DNA of 64,000 nt from Orbilia blumenaviensis (Eukaryota > Ascomycota > Orbiliomycetes > Orbiliales > Orbiliaceae), in the NCBI GenBank assembly GCA_036872755.1, contig JAVHNS010000008.1, forward strand, positions 1-64,000. Direction: 5' to 3'. A program made the translations under genes and the position numbers. This document shows positions 50,701-61,111 of the stretch, piece after piece. How positions within the stretch are numbered: position 1 is the first letter of the stretch; every line of letters starts with the position of its first letter. The notes below the pieces were generated by a model. That model was given only the letters and a program-made list of their open reading frames with translations. It was not told where the DNA came from and ran no database searches.

Positions 50701-51735
50701 TCAGACTGCCACATTGCCCAATGATCAGAACAACTCAACTCTAGGAACAGCACTTTGATGCTTAGGAGCTTACGCAATCCTCATGGCTGAGACGGCGATA
50801 AGGACTGAAGTTTCAGTAGTAGAACCCGAAAATTTGAGAGATTCGCATCAGCTAATTTTAGACGCCAGGGAAGATAAGCAACAAGCTCAGGAATTCTAGA
50901 GAAATCGAAAAGCTTGGTCGAAAATCGATCTCAGGGGGCTGGTGGTTTCGGGTAATCCAAGGTCTCACGGAGTCCCCTTAGCAGCTCGGCACAGATCTTG
51001 GCCTTGTGCCACAACAACTTTGGGAAACTTAAGGCAAATTGAAGGCCAATGAGCCATGATCTAAGATCGCGACATGCCTGTCAAAAATAGTTGAAGCGAG
51101 CCAAGTCAAAATAAACTCTCCGATCCGCACGGCGAGAAAGGTTACAACTCCTCGTTGCCTACTATCCAATTTTGGGATTCCCTTCTGCAGCTACGATCCC
51201 CCACAAGGTCCGTATTCGAGGTGCAATGATCTAACCAAATTGATCCCACTCAATCAACACAGAGTCAAGGCTCTGTAACCGCAGCTCTCCTCGAAGGGGT
51301 TGACGCCCTGTCTTATTGCTCCATGCAATTCTTGATACTTTAAATGAAAAAATGGCAATGATGTCTTGTAAGAAGCATATCTGCCTCCAAAGGGTTATAA
51401 AAGTCTTGTCATTGACATAACTAATTGTTGGACGGGCAGCCGCAAAATTTGCTTGTCCCTGCGGTCTCCTCTATTCTTCATTTCTCCACTCTATTTTTCT
51501 TTCTACTTTTTTTTCTCACTCAATATTAAGGCTGGGCCTTTCTCATTAGCTGTTCTTAATAATATATCTTTTTTTTTTTTTTTTTTTTTTTTTTTTGCAA
51601 TTTTCCCGTCTTTCCTTTTTTTATCCTTTCCCTTCCCCGTTGGACTCCATATCTATATATATATATATATTGCCCTGCTTACGAGTGGTCTGGATACCAC
51701 TATTCGATCAACCCTAATTAACTCAACGGTATAAA
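47748..51735. other. Long intergenic stretch, 4 kb, no supported gene
   Basis: Base composition is normal, so this is not RIP-type heterochromatin, yet no gene can be supported. A minus-strand frame at 48224-48580 (TTG-started, Cys-containing, no signal peptide) and a 62-codon one at 48996-49184 (ends NIVPEAVACGIDLLGMDSL plus a charged tail) could be relics. From 49200 to 51450 no frame is long. A T28 run lies at 51569-51596 and a TA-rich TATATA stretch at 51653-51670, both in the promoter of the transporter downstream. Confidence 0.5.
51569..51596. repeat. T28 homopolymer in transporter promoter
   Basis: Twenty-eight consecutive T, inside a pyrimidine-rich tract about 140 bases upstream of the transporter ATG. 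Long T tracts of this kind often keep promoters free of nucleosomes in fungi. That role here is inference. Confidence 0.85.
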
Positions 51736-53052
51736 ATGCAGTCAAGCGAAAGGCCGCAGGGAACTTGGTCCCCAGATGAAACTCCAAGAAACTCAAGGCT
51801 TTATACCGATATTGAACTCCACGGTGATGAGAAGCAAGCTCATCAAGGCCAATTGTCGAGTCCGTCAACGTTGGAATCACGCCATAACGATAATTCACTT
51901 CAACAGCCCCACTATGATGATGGAAAACCGTTTCCATGGAGAAGGCATAGACTTACTATCAGACAAAGGCTACAGCATTTCACGTGGGCTTGGTATACAC
52001 TCTCCATGAGTACCGGCGGCATCTCTCTCCTTATTTTCGCTCTGCCATTTCAGTTTCCTGGCCTCAGTGTTATTGGATGGATATTTTACGTCTCAAACCT
52101 CATCATCTTTTTTTGCATTAGCGCCGCTATGCTAATGAGATTTGTCTATCATAAAGGCACCTTTTCGTCCTCCCTAAGGCACGAGCGAGAAGGTTTCTTC
52201 TTCCCAACATTCTGGCTCTCAGTTGCCACTCTGATTACAAGCACGCAACGCTACGTTATTCAACCACACGATTCAAATCTTCTATGGGGCATTCAGACTG
52301 TATTCTGGGGATATGCGATCTGCACCTTCGCACTTGCTGTTGGGCAGTATTGTTTTGTATTCTCAGCGCATAACTTTGGGCTTGGCACAATGATGCCGAC
52401 TTGGATTTTGCCAATTTTTCCTATCATGTTAACGGGTACGATCGCTTCCGTTATCGCTGAAACCCAGCCTGAGATCGGGAGGGTTCCAATACTTGTTGCT
52501 GGTCTCACCTGCCAAGGCCTAGGCTTGTCAGTCGCGTTCATGATGTATGCACACATGGTTGGGCGCCTTATGTCGGTGGGACTTCCGAACAGAGAGCACC
52601 GGCCTGGCCTCTTCATGTGTGTTGGGCCTCCAGCTTTTACTGTTCTTGCGCTTATTGGGATGGCGCATTCGCTCCCAGATAACGTTGCGCTTGAGGTCGA
52701 TAACAATTTTCTCGATGTTAAGGATGTCAGAACTATGGCTTTGATTGTAGGTGGATTTTTATGGGCGCTTTCTCTTTGGTGGTTCTTTATTGCCGCCATC
52801 TCAGTTCTCCTGTCCCCTCCTAAATACTTCCATCTAGGATGGTGGGCCATGGTGTTCCCTAATACCGGTTTCTGTCTCGCTACCATTTCCGTGGCAAAGC
52901 AATTTGACAATCAGGGCCTTAAGATCCTCGGTACTGTTATGTCAGGGATGGTGTTTATCATTTACTTTGTAGTATTACAATCCCAGATCAAAGCCGTTTG
53001 GAGGCAAGACATCATGTATCCGGGAAGAGACGAGGATTTCAATGACCATTAG
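51736..53052 (+). CDS. TDT family C4-dicarboxylate / sulfite-type transporter
   Basis: 438 residues, single exon, ATG in a 'ggtataaaATG' setting. After a polar, probably disordered N-terminus of about 75 residues comes RLQHFTWAWYTLSMSTGGISLLIFALPFQFPGL, the opening of the tellurite-resistance/dicarboxylate transporter family (PF03595, also called voltage-dependent anion channel). About ten spans follow, with GTMMPTWILPIFPIMLTG and CVGPPAFTVLALIGMA at the positions where family members have their conserved Gly/Pro segments. Relatives are the malate permease Mae1 and the sulfite pump Ssu1; sequence alone does not decide between them. Plasma membrane location is expected. Confidence 0.88.
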   Translation: MQSSERPQGTWSPDETPRNSRLYTDIELHGDEKQAHQGQLSSPSTLESRHNDNSLQQPHYDDGKPFPWRRHRLTIRQRLQHFTWAWYTLSMSTGGISLLIFALPFQFPGLSVIGWIFYVSNLIIFFCISAAMLMRFVYHKGTFSSSLRHEREGFFFPTFWLSVATLITSTQRYVIQPHDSNLLWGIQTVFWGYAICTFALAVGQYCFVFSAHNFGLGTMMPTWILPIFPIMLTGTIASVIAETQPEIGRVPILVAGLTCQGLGLSVAFMMYAHMVGRLMSVGLPNREHRPGLFMCVGPPAFTVLALIGMAHSLPDNVALEVDNNFLDVKDVRTMALIVGGFLWALSLWWFFIAAISVLLSPPKYFHLGWWAMVFPNTGFCLATISVAKQFDNQGLKILGTVMSGMVFIIYFVVLQSQIKAVWRQDIMYPGRDEDFNDH

Positions 53053-53392
53053 GACAGGTCAAAAGTTCTATTTTGCTCTTTTTGCTCTTTTTTGTCCAAA
53101 TCTCTTATTAGTTCATTAGTTTTTAGCCTGTGTGCATAAATATTCAATTTTTTTTACTATGGCAAAATATACCCGATGCTATGGTCTTTAGTCTCATTAT
53201 CAAGCGCGACATACGTCTAAGCCTCGACCTGATTGGAATCTTTTGTTCCATTGTGCGTTGTCTACATGATGCTTAGGCCCCAAGACAGAACAAAATTAAT
53301 AAACCCTAAAAAATTAGAGTGGCAATAACGTATATAAACCAGGATCTCATCTCGCATGGACCGTTTCCAATCCCTGTACATGTGTAACTACT

Positions 53393-53482
53393 CACGCGGG
53401 TAACACAAAAACAGAAGCAAGAACCGAACAATTATATAGTGTATTGTTCGATTCTTGCTTCTGTTTTTATGTCACCCGAGTG
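53393..53482. mobile_element. 90-bp palindromic MITE-like element, copy 1
   Basis: Two 40-base arms (53393-53432 and 53443-53482) are reverse complements at 36 of 40 positions, around a 10-base centre (tatatagtgt). The ends are CAC and GTG. The five bases just outside are CTACT on both sides, a clean target-site duplication. It has no coding capacity, so it must have been moved by enzymes made elsewhere. It lies 340 bases past the end of the dicarboxylate transporter gene. Confidence 0.85.
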
Positions 53483-53763
53483 CTACTGCCCCGGTAGACT
53501 TGTTTTTTTCGACGTTTGTCAGCAGACCATCCATCCGAGATCAGAGTCACGGCAATTATATTGGCATAGATTGCATCGATGCATCATACACGTGACTATA
53601 AATCCCTTAATATAGTATTGCTTTCCCACCCGTTGACTCGCTCACCTCCCTATCTAGTAAGAAACTGATCACCATCTATCACTGCCCGAGGATCAAATAG
53701 GATACGTAAAAATGTTTTTCTATAGTAAAACTATTGTCAAGCAGGCGAAGGCCTCCTTGAGAG

Positions 53764-53798
<35 letters not shown>
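53764..53798. repeat. T15A20 inverted homopolymer
   Basis: A run of 15 T passes directly into 20 A, a perfect potential hairpin. It may be a breakpoint-prone site or a fused poly(A)/poly(T) junction. Confidence 0.9.
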
Positions 53799-53799
<1 letters not shown>

Positions 53800-54909
53800 A
53801 GTCTCTATATTTATCAATAATCTAATCGTCCCACGAAACGACTCCAATTGTCCAGATTCAAGGCCATGACACATCCGCTTTGCACAAATCTGTGTTGTGC
53901 ACCAACAAACAACACCGAAGCTACGTTCCAGCCAGGGTCCAGGGAAGCTATGCGAGCACCAACTAAGCCGTGGCTGCGATACTATGGTACTACATTAGAG
54001 ATTGGGGCCGACTGCCAGCCGGGGGCGGCAAGGGATTTGTGTCGAAGTTTGGCACCGCTTGGACATGGTTGTGGACGTGCGTTGAAAGTGTTGCAAATTT
54101 GTAGGACTTCACTCAGGGACATTGCTTTGACCACGATCTAACTCGGAAACAGGCTCCACTGAGCCGTTAGGTTTTGGTAATGTTGGCGTGCCAGCCCCCA
54201 CCCTACCCATTTTTGTATCACAAACCGGGAATCCGGCTGTCGCATTGTCAATTGAGCCATGCGATCATATCGTAGTGCACTGCACCGCCAAAACCACCAG
54301 TGCATGTACATAAGCAAGGTACATATGGCGGGCACCTACACCTTCCTTCATTGCGCTAGAACCAATCCGGTTTTGAAGTTTCAACCATATACGCAAAGTT
54401 TAACAAATCTAAACCCACCTTGAAATTTGAACGCCAGGGCATGGTCATGGCCGGTGCTAGTCTCGGCAAAATGTACTGATTTCATAGACAAACCGAATCC
54501 AACGGACATAGCCTAGAACGTTAATATTTAAGTTTCGAATCTTAGCTACTTTGATTGAAGTATGAAGTCTCATAATCTGCCCTGCTCCTTCCAATCTGAA
54601 CTTAAATTTCCAAATCCGTGCGTCAAGCCATGTGGTTTACCCGCCTTCGCATGTTCTAGCACGTTACCAGTCAATGTCGAGCTCGGTTATAGAAGACGCA
54701 GGGTGAATGTCAAAGCACCCAAACGGCATACGGATCTATATATACTAAGGATAACTTCCAGGAGCCGATGGTGGGAGGAATTTATGATTTCCCCGGAATT
54801 CTCGAAAAGCCATAGTAAGCCAGCATATTGCCGCAACAGATTCCACTTCACCTCCGGCAAAGGACTTGAGGAATTACCTCCACTCCCGTTAACGAACAAT
54901 CGAGTAACT

Positions 54910-55929
54910 ATGGCGTTGCCGGTATACTTCGAGCTCAGCTGGTCTATTCTGAGCACAGTCGGCCTCGTCACATTTTTAATCTCGTGGATGGTTGCAGGAA
55001 TCGTTCATCTCACAACAATAACCATGATACCAATTGTAGTTTCTGGGGCCTGTGCGATAGCAAACGGCCTTTGCTATTACGCTTTTTATGGGACATATCC
55101 GCAAGAGTCGAGGGCGGTAGCTGCGGGATTCGCAGACATGTTCTGGTTTATTCAAGAAGCAGGCTTGTCGATGTACTCTTACCAAATACTAGCCAAAGTT
55201 CTTCAGCGGCGGCAGAAAGCGATCTTCATGGGTTTATTTTGGACGTGCTTAGCTGTCATATTGGGGTGTCGGTTTGGGATCCTTATCTCAAGGGTTACGG
55301 AAATAAAAAACCCAGAAGAATCCCTACAGACAAGAATAAACCGACTCCATATGGCATATTTTATAATGATTGCTCTAGTTGAAACGATAAGTGCGATTTT
55401 TCTCCTACAGACTTTCGCCAATGCTAAACGTGCGAGTATTGCTGTTCAGTCGTGGACCGCCAAGGGGCTCTTCGAGCTCCTATCAAGGAGTGCTGAAATA
55501 CGGCTTGCCACCCTATGTCCAATAGGTATTACTCGAGCTATCACATATTCGTTTCAAGCAACTTCGCAGTCAGCCACCAACACAGCCAGTCAGCTCGATC
55601 GTTTTGTCTATACGTTGGAGTGTCTCTTCCCGATGGTCATGATCGTCGACGTACTCGCGTCCAAGTTAACATATTCAAGAGCCACTTCAACGGGGAGCGA
55701 TAGAACTCGGAGCAGGAATGGTGGGGCAGGGGGCACTACAGGTGCCGATCAGACTCAATCAAATGGTATAGAAATCGAATTCTCAGTCCGCACGGAATTC
55801 GAATCACCCAAGCGAAACAATATAGATCACGCCATTCGGTTGTCTTCACGGCATACAAATTCTGAAGAGACCATACCAGTAGCAAGTCATGGAGCCGAAA
55901 TTGGCCATACTGCAAGCTGTCACGTTTGA
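54910..55929 (+). CDS. Seven-helix integral membrane protein, fungal receptor-like
   Basis: 339 residues from the ATG at 54910. The same frame is open back to an ATG at 54562, which would add 116 polar, motif-free residues. The later start fits better because a membrane span begins almost at once (WSILSTVGLVTFLISWMVAGIV). Seven hydrophobic stretches can be drawn between residues 8 and 265, then a long Ser/Thr/Arg-rich tail of about 75 residues. That is the layout of fungal rhodopsin-like/Pth11-related integral membrane proteins, but there is no retinal lysine motif, no CFEM domain and no recognisable ligand site. Function unknown. The gene is convergent with the methyltransferase, 156 bases away. 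Confidence 0.7.
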   Translation: MALPVYFELSWSILSTVGLVTFLISWMVAGIVHLTTITMIPIVVSGACAIANGLCYYAFYGTYPQESRAVAAGFADMFWFIQEAGLSMYSYQILAKVLQRRQKAIFMGLFWTCLAVILGCRFGILISRVTEIKNPEESLQTRINRLHMAYFIMIALVETISAIFLLQTFANAKRASIAVQSWTAKGLFELLSRSAEIRLATLCPIGITRAITYSFQATSQSATNTASQLDRFVYTLECLFPMVMIVDVLASKLTYSRATSTGSDRTRSRNGGAGGTTGADQTQSNGIEIEFSVRTEFESPKRNNIDHAIRLSSRHTNSEETIPVASHGAEIGHTASCHV

Positions 55930-56085
55930 GCTAATGTTAGCAACATAGCGCCAACGTCCTAAACTTCGCCCGGCTGTAAAATGAGAAGCGGGACAGTATC
56001 ACCATCTTGTATTTATTTCTTGTATACCTTTCTTCCATAGCTGGCATCTATCGAAATTTAGCTGAATTTCTAATGACCTTTGTTA

Positions 56086-56952
56086 CTATTTCCTCCCCGA
56101 AGTGACAATAGCATAGAGTTTGAGTTCCACACCGCTCCCATCCTCCAATGGCGAATACATCTCCTCGATTAATTTACAGAAACAATCTGCATACCTCTCC
56201 CAAGTTTTGTCATCCCAGGCCTTTGCAGTCGGGCTAACATTTCTCAAGAAGCCTGCCACGATACTCGCACCAACCTCCTTGCTCGGCTGCCGATTAATAC
56301 AGGGGAAAACTTCCGCCCTCACATCACGAAACCCAGCATTACGGAGGGTTTGTTCGCAGCTGTCCGTTTCCATCCAGTTCTTCGCAAGTGGTAGTATCAT
56401 TGGTTCTTTGGCCTCTGGAAAGAGTCTTTCATATGCGCTGGTTGCAGCTGTAGGCCAACGAACATCCTTCCAAGAGGTAACGCCAACCCATCCGCCTGGC
56501 TTTAGTGTTCGATACATTTCGCTAAGACCCTTTCTTTCGTCTGGAAACATAAAAACACCGAGAGAACTGATCGAATGGGTGAACTTCTCATCCTCGAATG
56601 ACAACGCTTGGCCGTCCATTTGCTGGACAGTAACGGTATTCCAACCTTTTCGTTCCTTGTACGAGTTGGTGATGTCAATCATTCCTTGGGCATAATCCGT
56701 TGCAAATATCTGGGGCGATGGAACGATGCCTTGATTAAGTATCTCGCCAGTGACCACGGCCGGCCCACAGGCATTATCATGAATGATTGAAGCGGAAACG
56801 ATTGGATACGCTTCTTTGCAATGTGACAATAGCTCCCTCACAATATCATTCTGTGCACCCCCCAGGCCATTTTCGTATTTCTTCGCCATCTCGTCGAAGA
56901 CTTGGGATGGAACGTTGAGCTTCTCGGTTTGTGTGGTCGCCATTTTGCTCAT
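56086..56952 (-). CDS. Class I SAM-dependent methyltransferase
   Basis: 288 residues from the ATG at 56952 (or three codons in, at MATTQTEK). The frame is also open upstream to an ATG at 57111. That longer form would begin with a hydrophobic signal-anchor-like segment, but the shorter start matches how small fungal methyltransferases usually begin. Motif I is at residues 60-70 (DNACGPAVVTG), FATDYAQGMID follows as motif II, and the post-motif GVTSWKDVRWP is present. The layout resembles TmtA/GliN-type and other secondary-metabolite methyltransferases, but there is no neighbouring synthase, so a role in a cluster is unsupported. Substrate unknown. The upstream side holds the second palindromic element. 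Confidence 0.85.
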   Translation of the reverse strand: MSKMATTQTEKLNVPSQVFDEMAKKYENGLGGAQNDIVRELLSHCKEAYPIVSASIIHDNACGPAVVTGEILNQGIVPSPQIFATDYAQGMIDITNSYKERKGWNTVTVQQMDGQALSFEDEKFTHSISSLGVFMFPDERKGLSEMYRTLKPGGWVGVTSWKDVRWPTAATSAYERLFPEAKEPMILPLAKNWMETDSCEQTLRNAGFRDVRAEVFPCINRQPSKEVGASIVAGFLRNVSPTAKAWDDKTWERYADCFCKLIEEMYSPLEDGSGVELKLYAIVTSGRK

Positions 56953-57802
56953 ATACAATTTGTAATGAACGGAATGAATTGGGGGGTGAATCGCGTTATC
57001 GAGTCCGCTAATAATGATATTATTCCGGGTAATAGGGGAATGAAATCTCGAGATGTCAAACAGCCCAATAAGAAGGATGAATAAAGAAGAAAGAAGAGAT
57101 GTTGTGTTCAACGTTTTTTGACTTAATCGCTGCTACCTGATTGTGTCGAGAATGCATGCCTTTTATACACAGACTGCTTAGGACATCAGTCCCATACTAC
57201 CAGTCATCCCAACTTTCTTTGATGTGCCCGGCTGGCCAAATTGCCCCGCTGCTGCCCGCCGGTTACATGTCGGATACTTTCATATCCTGCAGCAATGCCG
57301 TCGAAACATTTGTTAAGCTTATAAATTCTCTCAAGGCCTAGTGTTTAATTTCTTGGCGGAGGGGCCAATTGGGAACGGTGATAGGTCGATCTCGTAAATA
57401 CCCAACCATCCACGCCGGTGACATAAAAATAGAAGCAAGAATCGAATAATTATATGGTGTGTTGTTCGATTCTTGCTTCTGTTGTTATGTCACCCGAGTG
57501 CCATCCCAGAGTGTTGATCGCATTTTTGGGGCACCAACTACATGGACCGGGTAGCAACTTCCTGGCTAAAATTGAGTTGGTTTCGAAAGTTTTAGTTTGT
57601 AAGCTGTAAGAAGGCTAAGAATTGCCGGGAGAGAGTCAGAAAATGATATCAGTTATGAAGGGATCCTCGAGTCGACATTGTGGATATGCTATAGGGAACG
57701 GAACCAACATGGGCGCCCGATGGGTCGGCCAACACAAAAGTCTGTATTAGGAAGAGATTAAATGGTCATTAGTGGATTAGTCCACGGAACAGTCTAAGTT
57801 AT
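56953..57802. other. Intergenic with palindromic element, copy 2 side
   Basis: Promoter region of the methyltransferase plus the second palindrome. A short frame at 57141-57341 has no likeness to a protein. Confidence 0.5.
57411..57500. mobile_element. 90-bp palindromic MITE-like element, copy 2
   Basis: Same 40-10-40 layout as copy 1, with arms at 57411-57450 and 57461-57500 complementary at 34 of 40 positions and centre tatatggtgt. It too ends CAC...GTG and is bracketed by a 5-base duplication (CCATC), different from that of copy 1, so the two copies are separate insertions and not one duplicated segment. It is about 460 bases upstream of the methyltransferase ATG at 56952. Confidence 0.85.
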
Positions 57803-58798
57803 CTATGCTAGGAGCTTTTGCGCAAAAAAATATGCTCTCCCGACCGGCTTTAAGAACCCATAATTATCGAGCAGAGCTGCGTTTGGTCCGACCGCACTGA
57901 CACACTCTCTCGAAGCGCCGAAATATGAATAGCGTTGAACGTACGAAGTACCGTCTAACTGCGGTAGCGTCTGGTTTATGTATAGGTTTGTTGCTTCAAA
58001 AGTATCGTGTGAATCGGCAAACTCTGTAAGCCAGATTGGGAGGTTAGGATATAGGTTGTGGTATTTGGCAACATGATTTTTTAGATTTGAGGCTGGCCTG
58101 CCATAATGGTGGATGCAGAGCATGTCGAACGTGCAGCCTGTGCAAGCAGTGAAGAAGCTAAAGGAGAGGGTTAGCGAAACACCACAATTGCAACACGATA
58201 TTGTATGTAAGTACAACAGGAACAACGAGGCTTGCTACAACAGCCATCCACTCACTCGGACATCCAGGTGAAACCATTAGGACTGGAAGAAACAGCTGGA
58301 GTGCAAAGTTTGATCCCCTGAAAAGCTAGTGGTTGGATATAAGTTTTCCACAGTGTCGCGGCATTTATGGGGGATAAATCTGACCCGCCCCATCTCCTTG
58401 GAATATCCGGCTCGTTGAATCCGAGCAGATACCTATCAAGCCTCAGATAAATATTAGATACGAGTAAAACGAAGAGTAGCTAGGCTCTAATCATACCGAA
58501 CAGTTCCCCCGCTTGACTTTATTTTGTCTACATTCGCGTTTATGAATGCTGCTTGATCTTTTCCCCAAACCATTGGTACAAACTCTCATCCTGAAGAAAC
58601 GAGCTGAGGGCTAGGTAGTTGGCCGTAATTGTAGTACCACGTCACAACATTCCCATTATGTATGAGGTTTTGATAGTCTGCTGGGTAGCTGTTATTGTAT
58701 AGGAACACTGATCCCCTTTTAGTGTTTTTAGGCGCAGATCCGAGCCCTATTTGTCCCCAAAGGAGAAATAGAAATATGCGTATGACCAATAAAGTCAT
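57803..58798 (-). pseudogene. GH128 beta-1,3-glucanase gene with in-frame stop
   Basis: Three exons, 58798-58497, 58441-58256 and 58157-57803. The two introns are 55 nt (GTATGA ... TGAG) and 98 nt (GTGAGT ... TTTAG, with a GCTAACC branch site), and the frame is kept throughout, 281 codons. A signal peptide opens the protein (MTLLVIRIFLFLLW). Catalytic blocks of the GH128 (Asl1-like) fold are intact: GFNEPD with the acid/base Glu and IWLTEFAD with the nucleophile Glu. The only break is a TGA at 58588-58586, between VSSG and EFVPMVWGK. A single C-to-T change in CGA would explain it, though a lost ATG codon is another possibility. The gene would otherwise code a secreted endo-glucanase of fungal-wall remodelling. 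It may be a sequencing error rather than a dead gene. Confidence 0.75.
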
Positions 58799-61111
58799 CG
58801 TTTCATCCGACTGCTTCTATCACTAAGGTGGACTTATAATGAGCATTTAGGAGACGTTGCTCTTCAAAGAAAATGATTGCATGGAGCCTTAGTACAGATT
58901 TATCAGAAGGTCTTTAGGTAGGATATCATCCAGGTCCTAGACGCCAACTGACTACAAGTACTTAAGTGTGATAAAACAATCCAAACTTAGAAAGCTGTAA
59001 AGGTATTTGGGCCGAACTCACGATGATATCTATTAGATTTTCAATTCTGTACTGAATTGTGACGTAGGGTCGCGTCAAGGGGCTTATAGCGGGGTTTGGT
59101 GATGGAGGAAAGTCAGACGATTGCAGGCGCATATGTACTTGTAAGGTTTAGAAGTACAGTAACATTCCCTCGGCGTGACCGCTTTTAAATTTTGAGGTCC
59201 CATATCTTCCCCCATATGCAGCCACATGGCGTTAAACCGAACTTCTATTCTATACCAGCGTACAAGCACGGTTTAGGCCCACCCTCAAAGCCGTGCTATT
59301 GAAGCTGCAATACTTCGATAGAATTTTTCCATCCTTATGTGCAAAAAATCAATGCTGGCGCAAAATGATAATGAAATATTTAGCTTCCGGTGGTATTCCC
59401 TTTGAGACTTTAAGCTATGGGGACTTCTAGCCACAGCGTTAGATCCAGGGCTCTTTACTTTTTAGTGATATATGCACCAAAATTCGATTGGAAAGAACGA
59501 TTTTCAACGATACCCGCTTCAAACCGCTATAACCACTCTCTGCTTCAGGTGGACCCATGTGGGTCGATAGGTAATTCGGGGCTCGCTTGCTATATTCTGA
59601 TGCTTCGCGAAAATATCTTTATTGTATCCAACCCAGCGGCCTTGATCCTACATGCCCACTGGCGCGTCAAGTGTGTATATCCCTCATACTGTTCTCGCAT
59701 TTGCTCTGCAGGTTAAATTCGGACTAGTAGTGTTGCCCCGTACCGACCTATTTGACCGTAGGGCTCAACGTTATTGCTGTCTAGATGCCAGATTCTCTAC
59801 GAAAGTATTATAAATGCGTACGGGCTGATTCTAGCTGAATTTGCAAAAACCCATTTCTTTGACTCGCATGGCGAACACATAAACTATACGAATATGACAC
59901 GGATGCAACTCATGACGTACACAATAGCAAGAGCAAACAATCCTATCCAAACTTCTGGCTTTGCAATATATAAGTGTCACTTCGTACGAAGGTCGAAACT
60001 ATTCCGAAAATCCCTAGGAGCCTCCTCGACCCGATTGTAATTATTGGTTGGGCCTATGGGTCCAAAGGCGCAAATCTAAAAAGTACATATAGTTATTACC
60101 GAATTTTGGATCAGGGATCAGGCTGGGCTTCGTATCAATTTCTCGAAAACGCAAAAGCAGGGATTGAACGACTTCCAAGCCTTTCTTAGGTTGTATCAGC
60201 GTAAATGCAAAAATAAACGTGAATAGTATAGTAATACCATGAGTCCATGTCTTTAAAGGGGAAATTTCGTTATGCATCTGCATCGGGCTGATGAGTATTC
60301 ATTAAATCGCATACTTGAGCCCATGTCGCCGTTGTCTGCAAAGTATGAACCGAACAGCTGGCCCAGAAATGCAACATCAGAACTGGTTATCGAGACTAGC
60401 GCCGCTGTATAATTATGTGCCTGTTTGGGCACATTACAGCCTTAGATCTATGTATACATGTATATGATGATACGGTTAAATTTTTGCCTTGTAATTCTTG
60501 ATTACTGCTGTCAAGACAATGGCCCCTTTCAAACTTGGTACCCACATCGCTATCAATGCCGCTTGTGCCGGCTTTCCAGCTTCACCGTTTGCCCCACTGA
60601 ACGGGCTAACCATATGAGGACGCCAATCCGGCTGACTCAAGGCCGACGCCCCACATTCAAGTCTGCAGGGTCTCGCCATGCGACCTCGTAATCTACAAGC
60701 AACAACAGGGGGCGGGAGATGGACCACTAGCGACCTTTGGGCGCAAATTCCCCAAGACACGCCACCACGTTAGAGCCCGGAGTATTGACATGTTTTTTGG
60801 GAGCTCAAACAATCAATTAAGAAAGCGCCGTTATTTACGCTCGGATAAATAGAACGCCCTCCCGATGCTAAAACTATGGATAGTCCCAGGTCTAGTTTTC
60901 CTTTATCAACGCTTTCAAATTAGAACCTATCGCCATATCGATTAGGCCTGTCACTCGTTTTTAGCGCTTTACTCGATATTTTCTGGGCCCTCGGAGTGAA
61001 GAACGTACACCTCCCTCATACTATTTCAGCGCAAATCCAACTTGGGGTGATCTGCGACCATTACTCGAAGATTCGCAGCCTACCACCTTGGCCACATAGC
61101 CAGCAGACATA
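58799..61111. other. Intergenic, 2.3 kb, no gene seen
   Basis: Several frames of 80-100 codons exist on both strands but none shows a motif, a signal peptide or splice-compatible partners. No repeat recognised. Confidence 0.55.

Larger units (their letters stand above)
53053..54561. other. Intergenic with palindromic element and homopolymers
   Basis: Contains the 90-bp palindromic element and the T15A20 run (own entries). A plus-strand frame at 53848-54141 has scattered cysteines but no signal peptide or family likeness, and I do not call it. No RNA gene seen. Confidence 0.55.

Noticed and set aside
52293..52910. 205-codon frame antisense to the dicarboxylate-type transporter
   Set aside because: It mirrors the codons of the real transmembrane protein, and the sense strand has strong family likeness.
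56120..56695. 191-codon frame antisense to the methyltransferase
   Set aside because: Shadow of the sense gene, which has a clear SAM motif I.
42026..57111. Secondary-metabolite gene cluster
   Set aside because: A methyltransferase, transporters and a membrane protein occur, but no polyketide synthase, peptide synthetase, terpene cyclase or pathway regulator was seen among them.
59417..60283. Several 70-100 codon frames on both strands
   Set aside because: No motif in any of them and no pair that splices together.
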